DNA from: Planctomycetia bacterium
GTDB lineage: Bacteria > Planctomycetota > Planctomycetia > Pirellulales > JACPPG01
NCBI GenBank assembly: GCA_016191115.1
Contig: JACPPG010000037.1
Location: 1 to 64,000, forward strand
Direction: 5' to 3'
DNA: 64,000 nt
Below are positions 57,454-64,000 of this stretch, in pieces. Below the pieces are notes generated by a model that did no database searches, had not been told where the DNA came from, and was given only the letters and a program-made list of their open reading frames with translations. Numbering within the stretch: the first letter of the stretch is position 1; each line of letters opens with the position of its first letter. A program made the translations under genes and the position numbers.

Positions 57454-60105
57454 ATGAACGCTGGTGCACGACTGGCGCTTTCGCTCGCGGCGAGCTTTCT
57501 GGTGGCCCTCCCGGCGGTCGCGTGGGGGCAGGCGGCCGACGCCGACGATCCGGCGGCGATCGAGTTCTTCGAAAAGAAGGTCCGGCCGCTCTTGGCCGAC
57601 AACTGCTACAACTGCCATTCGGCCAACACCAACTCGCAAGGCGGCTTGCGCGTCGACGATCGCAACGGACTGGTCCTGGGCGGCGACTCGGGGCCGGCCG
57701 TCGTGCCGGGGAAGCCCGATGAAAGCCTGCTGATCCGCGCCGTGAGCTACAGCGACGCCGATCTGAAGATGCCGCCCAAGAAGCAGCTCTCGGCCGAGCA
57801 AGTGGCCGATCTGACGCGGTGGATTCAAGACGGAGCCGTGTGGCCGAAAGTCCGCTTGCCCGAAGCGATCGGCACTTCCAATCCTGAATACACCGAGCTC
57901 ACCGAAAAGCATTGGGCCTGGCAGCCGATTCGCCCGGTGCAAGTGCCCATGGTGCGCGACACGGACTGGGCGCGCAACGAAATCGACGCGTTCATCCTCG
58001 CCCGGCTCGAGGAAAAAGGCATCGAGCCCGTCGGCGACGCCGATAAGCTCGTCCTCATCCGCCGGCTTACGTTCGATCTGACCGGCTTGCCGCCAACGCC
58101 CGAGGAGATCGAGGCGTTCCTGGGGGATGCCTCGGCCGAGGCCTACGAGCGGCTCGTCGATCGGCTGTTGGCCTCGCCGGCGTTCGGTGAGCGGTGGGGC
58201 CGGCATTGGCTGGACGTCGCCCGCTACGGCGAGTCGACCGGCTCGTCGCGCAATCTTCCGTATCCGCACGCCTGGCGATATCGCGACTACGTCATCGACG
58301 CCTTCAACGACGACAAGCCGTGTGACCAGTTCATTCGCGAACAGATCGCCGGCGACTTGCTGCCGGCCAATTCCCCGCAGCAGAAAGTCGAGCAGCTCGT
58401 CGCCACGGGCTTCCTGGCGGTGGGCGTCAAGGACGTCAATCAACGGTTCAAGATTCGCTTCATCATGGACAACATCGACGAGCAGATCGACACCGTGAGC
58501 CGCTCGATACTCGGCCTGACGGCGAGCTGCGCCCGCTGCCACGACCACAAGTTCGATCCGATCCCGACGGCCGACTACTACGCGCTTGTGGGCATCTTCC
58601 AGAGCACCGACTTGTGCGCGGGTTTGCGGAACAAGATGGGCGGGGGCGGGCTGGACTACTACGACTCGCAGATGCTTTTGCGGATCGGCTTCGAGACCAA
58701 GGAGATGGACCCCAAAGCGGCGAAGGAAATCGAGAAGGCTACTAAAAAACTGGCCGACGCCCGCGCGGAGTTGGAGGCGCTTCGCGGCAAGCCGGAAGGG
58801 GACGAGCCCGGCGACAACGGTCGTCCGAAGCGGGCGGCGGTCCGGCAGAAAGTAAAGAAGCTGCAAAACGAGCTTCTGGCGCTAGCGGACCCGGTGGCCC
58901 AGGGCGGCCAGGCGGCGCTTGGCGTGCGCGAAGGCCGATCGATCGGCGACGCGGAGATTCGCATCCGCGGCGAAGCGGAAAAAGTGGGTCCCGTCGTGCC
59001 GCGCGGCTTCTTGAGCCTGCTCCACATCCCCGACGCGCCGTCGGTCAACCCACGCCAGAGCGGCCGGCTTGAATTGGCCCATTGGCTCACGAGCGCCCAC
59101 AATCCGCTCACGCCGCGGGTGATGGCCAACCGCGTGTGGCAGCATCTTTTCGGCGCCGGCCTGGTTAAGAGCGTCGACAACTTCGGCGTCACGGGCGACG
59201 TCCCTTCGCACCCCGAGTTGCTCGACTATCTGGCGACCCGATTGGTGCGTGACGGCTGGTCGGTCAAAAAGCTCATTCGCGCGATCGTCGTCAGCCGTGC
59301 GTATCGGCTCAGCTCGGCCGAGTCCGCCGCGGCCGTGGCCGTCGATCCCGACGCGCGGCTCGTCTGGCGGCACAACCCGCGCCGGCTCGACGCCGAGGAA
59401 ATTCGCGACGCGGCGCTATCGGCCAGCGGCCGTTTGGATCGCGCGCGGCCGGAGGGCTCGGCGGCCAAGGACCTGAAGGTCGTCGAGCTGCGCAACAACG
59501 GGCCGGAAGCGCGCCAGCTCAGCGCCGCCGTGGGCGCCAGCACACATCGCAGCGTGTATCTCCCGCTAGTCCGCGGCCTGACGCCGACGGCGCTCGAAGT
59601 CTTCGACTTCGCCGAACAGGGCATGGTAACCGGCAGCCGCAGCGTGACGACCGTGCCGACCCAGGCGCTGTACATGCTCAACGACCCGTTCGTGCGGCAG
59701 CAGTCGCTGGCAATCGCCGATCGGCTGCTCGCGCGGTCTGATTTGGACGATGCGGCGCGCGTCGACTGGGTCTATCGACGGACGGTGGGGCGGGCGGCGA
59801 CGCCCAAGGAGATCGCTCGGGCGAAGGAATACGTTGCGGCGTACGCGGCCGTGGCCGTGGAGTTGGCGGCTCAAGCCCCGCCGCAGGTCGCGGGTGAGCC
59901 GGTTGCCGCGACCGCCGATAACGGAAATGACGGCGGCGGGGCGGCCCCGCGAAAAAAACCTGCCCCCCCGCCGAATCCCGATGACGTAGTTGAAGACGAA
60001 CCGGTCGTGGAAGAGACCATCCAGCCCACCAATCCCGCGGCGGCCGCGTGGGCGAGCTTCTGCCAGGCCGTGCTTGGCTCGGCCGAGTTCCGGTACCTCA
60101 AGTAG
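57454..60105 (+). CDS. Planctomycete cytochrome-like PSCyt1/DUF1549/DUF1553 protein
   Basis: An 883-residue exported protein of the large planctomycete PSCyt family. After a signal (1-25) the PSCyt1 domain carries a c-type heme motif CYNCH (51-55) and GLRVDDRNGLVLGGDSGPAVVPGKPDESLL. DUF1549 (about 170-385) includes DLTGLPPTPEEI, WGRHWLDVARYGES and a second heme-like site CARCHDHKFDPI. A charged coiled linker (about 425-475) precedes DUF1553 (about 525-880: LAHWLTSAHNPLTPRVMANR, NPRRLDAEEIRDA). A ~70-residue Pro/Ala-rich insert (about 800-865) sits just before the final WASFCQAVLGSAEF. Function unproven; probably redox or surface polysaccharide handling. The DUF1501 partner follows after 48 bases. 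Confidence 0.92.
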   Translation: MNAGARLALSLAASFLVALPAVAWGQAADADDPAAIEFFEKKVRPLLADNCYNCHSANTNSQGGLRVDDRNGLVLGGDSGPAVVPGKPDESLLIRAVSYSDADLKMPPKKQLSAEQVADLTRWIQDGAVWPKVRLPEAIGTSNPEYTELTEKHWAWQPIRPVQVPMVRDTDWARNEIDAFILARLEEKGIEPVGDADKLVLIRRLTFDLTGLPPTPEEIEAFLGDASAEAYERLVDRLLASPAFGERWGRHWLDVARYGESTGSSRNLPYPHAWRYRDYVIDAFNDDKPCDQFIREQIAGDLLPANSPQQKVEQLVATGFLAVGVKDVNQRFKIRFIMDNIDEQIDTVSRSILGLTASCARCHDHKFDPIPTADYYALVGIFQSTDLCAGLRNKMGGGGLDYYDSQMLLRIGFETKEMDPKAAKEIEKATKKLADARAELEALRGKPEGDEPGDNGRPKRAAVRQKVKKLQNELLALADPVAQGGQAALGVREGRSIGDAEIRIRGEAEKVGPVVPRGFLSLLHIPDAPSVNPRQSGRLELAHWLTSAHNPLTPRVMANRVWQHLFGAGLVKSVDNFGVTGDVPSHPELLDYLATRLVRDGWSVKKLIRAIVVSRAYRLSSAESAAAVAVDPDARLVWRHNPRRLDAEEIRDAALSASGRLDRARPEGSAAKDLKVVELRNNGPEARQLSAAVGASTHRSVYLPLVRGLTPTALEVFDFAEQGMVTGSRSVTTVPTQALYMLNDPFVRQQSLAIADRLLARSDLDDAARVDWVYRRTVGRAATPKEIARAKEYVAAYAAVAVELAAQAPPQVAGEPVAATADNGNDGGGAAPRKKPAPPPNPDDVVEDEPVVEETIQPTNPAAAAWASFCQAVLGSAEFRYLK

Positions 60106-60153
60106 CGGCGCTTCATTCGTAACGAGACTCCCTTTTAAAGATCGTCGAAGGAC

Positions 60154-61563
<1,410 letters not shown>

Positions 61564-61727
61564 GCGGTGCGGCGCCGTGCCTTCGCACGGTCAGCGTTTG
61601 TTCTTTTGGCCAGCCTTCTTCTTGAACGCGCCATCCTGTCGCGCACAATACACGCTCCCGCGTGGCCGGGCATCTTGTCGGCTTCGGCCACAAATCGCCA
61701 CTCGTCGCAATTACAGGAGCTTGCGCC

Positions 61728-62591
61728 ATGAAAGACCGGCTGGTCACGATTGCCGCGTCCGTCGCCGTCACGCTGGGGTTGGTGAAGGCGGTTCCGGAGC
61801 AGCCCAAAGAGCTGGAAGTCGACCGATTGATCGTCCGCAAGGAGTTGATCGTGTCCGACACGGGAACGCCCTGGGAAAAGGGATTCGAGGCTCACCAGAT
61901 CCCCCGCGGCATCTATGCGCGTTCGCTCTCGGACGGCCCCGGCGGGCTGTGGGTCCGCAGCCGGTTGATCAAGGGGGAGATCGACGATCCCTTCGACGAT
62001 CGCTTTCACGCCATCGAGCGCGACGGCGCCATGCGCCGTGGGCCCGGTCACATCTCGTGGAACGTGTGGCTCGACGGCGCGTGGCGGCAAATGGCCATCA
62101 TTCAAGGCGAGGGGGTCGAGCTTTCTGAAGTGCCCCTCGACCAGTGGAACGGTGGGACGCATCCCGGGCGGATTCGCTTTCAAACGTTTCGGCCGCGGCA
62201 CGGCGAGCCACTGACCGACGCCCTTATCGGGCAAGGCATGATGTCGATCGGCGGTGGGGGCTACGGCGGCGGAGGCCTGCCATACCCGGGCGAGGTCCTG
62301 CAACTGTGGGGCGGCAAGATCGAGCAAGCGCCGGTTCCGACCCCCGCCGCGCCGACCGTCGCCAGCGACGATGCATCGGGAGATCATCAATACGCGCTCA
62401 TCGCCGTGGGGCCGCAGGGCAAACGCACTCCACCCTCGCCCGCGACAAAAGCCAAGGGATTGGCGAAGCTCCGCTGGGGCAGCATCGACGGCGCCGACGC
62501 CTACGTGGTTGTTCGCGATGGCAAAGAAGTCACTGGCCCCATCCGCATTGAGGGATCGCGGAAGGAGTGGGCGGATGGGAAAGCGCCGTGA
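61728..62591 (+). CDS. Unknown exported protein with C-terminal fibronectin III-like domain
   Basis: A 287-residue protein with a short signal-like start (MKDRLVTIAASVAVTLGLVKAV). It then has repeated beta-rich units (LEVDRLIVRKELIVSDTGTP, GLWVRSRLIKGEIDDPFDD, ISWNVWLDGAWRQMAII). A glycine-rich segment GGGGYGGGGLPYPGEVLQLW lies near 175-194. The last ~80 residues (YALIAVGPQGKRTPPS, AKLRWGSIDGADAYVVVRDG) resemble a fibronectin III module. CAGGAG about 8 bases before ATG 61728 decides the start. No family recognised; an extracellular role is inferred. Confidence 0.7.
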   Translation: MKDRLVTIAASVAVTLGLVKAVPEQPKELEVDRLIVRKELIVSDTGTPWEKGFEAHQIPRGIYARSLSDGPGGLWVRSRLIKGEIDDPFDDRFHAIERDGAMRRGPGHISWNVWLDGAWRQMAIIQGEGVELSEVPLDQWNGGTHPGRIRFQTFRPRHGEPLTDALIGQGMMSIGGGGYGGGGLPYPGEVLQLWGGKIEQAPVPTPAAPTVASDDASGDHQYALIAVGPQGKRTPPSPATKAKGLAKLRWGSIDGADAYVVVRDGKEVTGPIRIEGSRKEWADGKAP

Positions 62592-62772
62592 AGGCCGCCC
62601 GCGCAGGCGCTTACCGCTCGCGGCCGCGCCGTCTGCTTGACGGGCTCGCGTGCCGGTCCTCAAAATCAACCGCGCCGAGTGGTTTCCGACAATGCGAAGC
62701 ACCGGGGACGATACGATGGCCAAAACCCAGCCTGGGGCCTCGCCGCGCGAGTCTCGTGGGAGTCCTTCCATC

Positions 62773-64000
62773 ATGCGAACGACGGTTTTCGTGTGCCTTG
62801 CCTTGATGGCGCGGGCGGCCGTAGCGGAGCCGGACGCGGCCACACTCAGGGAACTGCTGGCCAAGCCGATCCTGGCGCCGGGGACGCCCGACGCCGAAGT
62901 GCGGGCGTACGCCGACGCGCGGGTCGTCCGGATGCCCGCGGTCGCAGACGCCGCCGCGTGGGAGAAGGAAGCCGACCGGTTGCGGCGCGCGGTCCTGGAT
63001 CGCGTTGTGTTTCGCGGCGTGCCGGCCGCGTGGCGCGAGGCGCCGGCCAACGTCGCGTGGGGGGACGCGATTCAAGGTGGCCCCGGCTACTCGATCCGCA
63101 AATTGCGCTACGAGGCACTTCCCGGCCTTTGGATACCCGCCCTGCTCTACGTGCCCGATCACGTGCAGGGCCGGGTGCCGGTGATGCTCAACGTCAACGG
63201 CCATGACGCTAACGGCAAGGCGGCGAAGTACAAGCAGATCCGGTGCATCAATATGGCCAAACGGGGGATGCTGGCCCTGAACCTCGAATGGCTCGGCATG
63301 GGGCAATTGAAGACCAAGGGATTCGAGCATCGGCGCATGAACCAGCTCGATCTGTGCGGCACGAGCGGGCTGGCGGTTTTCTATCTGGCGATGCAGCGCG
63401 GCTTGGACGTGCTGGTGGCCCACGAGAATACCGATCCGGGGCGCGTCGGCGTGGCCGGCCTTTCGGGTGGCGGATGGCAGACGATCATCCTGAGCGCCCT
63501 GGACACGCGAGTCACGTTGGCCAATCCGGTCGCCGGCTATTCCAGCCTTCGCACGCGCCTGGAAAAAATGTCGGACCTGGGTGACTCCGAGCAGACGCCG
63601 GTCGACATGGCCACGATCGCCGACTATGACCATCTGACGGCGATGCGGGCGCCGCGGGCCACGCTCCTGACCTATAACGCCAAGGACGACTGCTGCTTCG
63701 CCGCCGATCACGCCCTGCCCCCGCTGTTGGACGCGGCGCGGCCCATCTATCAACTGTTCGGCGCCGAGAGTCGGCTGCGGTGGCACGTGAACCACGAGCC
63801 TGGCAACCACAACTTCGAACGCGACAACCGCGAGGCACTCTATCGGACGATCGGCGCCGAGTTCTTTGCATCAGCTAGTGGGACGGCTGGCGCGCCGTTC
63901 GATGCCACCGAGATCCCGTCCGACGACGAGGTGAAGTCGGCCGAAGAGTTGCACGTCGAGTTGCCGGCCGAAAACGCCGATTTCCATTCGTTGGCCGTGG
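62773..64000 (+). CDS. Secreted alpha/beta-hydrolase, acetyl-xylan-esterase-like (runs off the right edge)
   Basis: An open frame of 409 codons continues past the window end. The signal MRTTVFVCLALMARAAVAEP favours ATG 62773; in-frame ATGs at 62692 and 62716 are alternatives. The body is an alpha/beta-hydrolase of the type found in planctomycete esterases. It has LWIPALLYVPDHVQGRVPVMLNVNGHD (oxyanion region), CGTSGLAVFYLAMQRGLDVL, VGVAGLSGGGWQTIILSALD with the nucleophile Ser near residue 231, and HEPGNHNFERD with a candidate catalytic His near residue 345. Likely a carbohydrate or ester hydrolase acting outside the cytoplasm; the substrate is not known. Confidence 0.83.
   Translation, partial: MRTTVFVCLALMARAAVAEPDAATLRELLAKPILAPGTPDAEVRAYADARVVRMPAVADAAAWEKEADRLRRAVLDRVVFRGVPAAWREAPANVAWGDAIQGGPGYSIRKLRYEALPGLWIPALLYVPDHVQGRVPVMLNVNGHDANGKAAKYKQIRCINMAKRGMLALNLEWLGMGQLKTKGFEHRRMNQLDLCGTSGLAVFYLAMQRGLDVLVAHENTDPGRVGVAGLSGGGWQTIILSALDTRVTLANPVAGYSSLRTRLEKMSDLGDSEQTPVDMATIADYDHLTAMRAPRATLLTYNAKDDCCFAADHALPPLLDAARPIYQLFGAESRLRWHVNHEPGNHNFERDNREALYRTIGAEFFASASGTAGAPFDATEIPSDDEVKSAEELHVELPAENADFHSLAV

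Overview
The window reads as chromosomal DNA of a GC-rich planctomycete, probably of the Pirellulales type. The evidence is the gene content. There is a PSCyt1/DUF1549/DUF1553 gene followed by a DUF1501 gene, a formylglycine sulfatase, four PEP-CTERM surface proteins, two ECF sigma factor/serine-threonine kinase pairs (one kinase with WD40 repeats), a Cys/Gly-rich lipoprotein, and many small palindromic repeats of the kind scattered through these genomes. The high GC content gives long antisense open frames that are not genes.

Layout. 0-6.2 kb: tail of a gene, a HEAT-repeat lipoprotein, then a proton-channel cluster with two ExbB/TolQ-like and four ExbD/TolR-like genes, one of the latter fused to a zinc ribbon. 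6.2-11.4 kb: a DHFR-like reductase and a ThDP-dependent decarboxylase (both minus strand), two secreted proteins lying between 60-bp direct repeats, and a Cys-rich lipoprotein. 11.6-13.7 kb: a damaged area with a frameshifted IS1380-like transposase remnant, an ECF sigma factor, its partner kinase cut off by a DDE-transposase remnant, and a secreted-protein gene cut off on the other side of that remnant. 13.7-21 kb: VOC protein, PEP-CTERM protein, ATP-grasp enzyme, TadG-like VWA protein, CAP protein, tRNA-Arg(CCG) and a methyltransferase. 21-31 kb: HEATH metallopeptidase, creatininase-family amidohydrolase, sulfatase, a transmembrane kinase whose extracytoplasmic part is a UrtA-like urea/amide-binding domain, and a large unknown protein ending in a MIP18/DUF59-like domain. 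31-39 kb: WD40 kinase with its sigma factor, then three PEP-CTERM genes. 39-48 kb: an unknown enzyme, a YdhR-like protein and a five-gene, tightly packed glycan cluster (GT2, nucleotidyltransferase, EcbF/BcbF-type HAD phosphatase, APH-fold kinase, polytopic membrane protein). 47.7-54.6 kb: a TolC/RND/adaptor efflux system, with the outer-membrane gene divergent from the other two. 54.7-57 kb: a SulP transporter fused to a beta-carbonic anhydrase, preceded by an 18-bp perfect palindrome. 57.4-64 kb: PSCyt/DUF1553, DUF1501, an unknown secreted protein and an alpha/beta-hydrolase running off the edge.

Repeats. At least eight short palindromic or direct-repeat families are visible (called A to I in the entries). 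Families A and B look like non-autonomous, MITE- or REP-like elements with terminal inverted repeats. One repeat forms part of the coding sequence of the efflux adaptor, and others sit at broken gene ends. The most distinctive biology is the UrtA-like receptor kinase, the MIP18-like fusion that lacks the usual cysteine, the ExbB/ExbD array and the glycan cluster.
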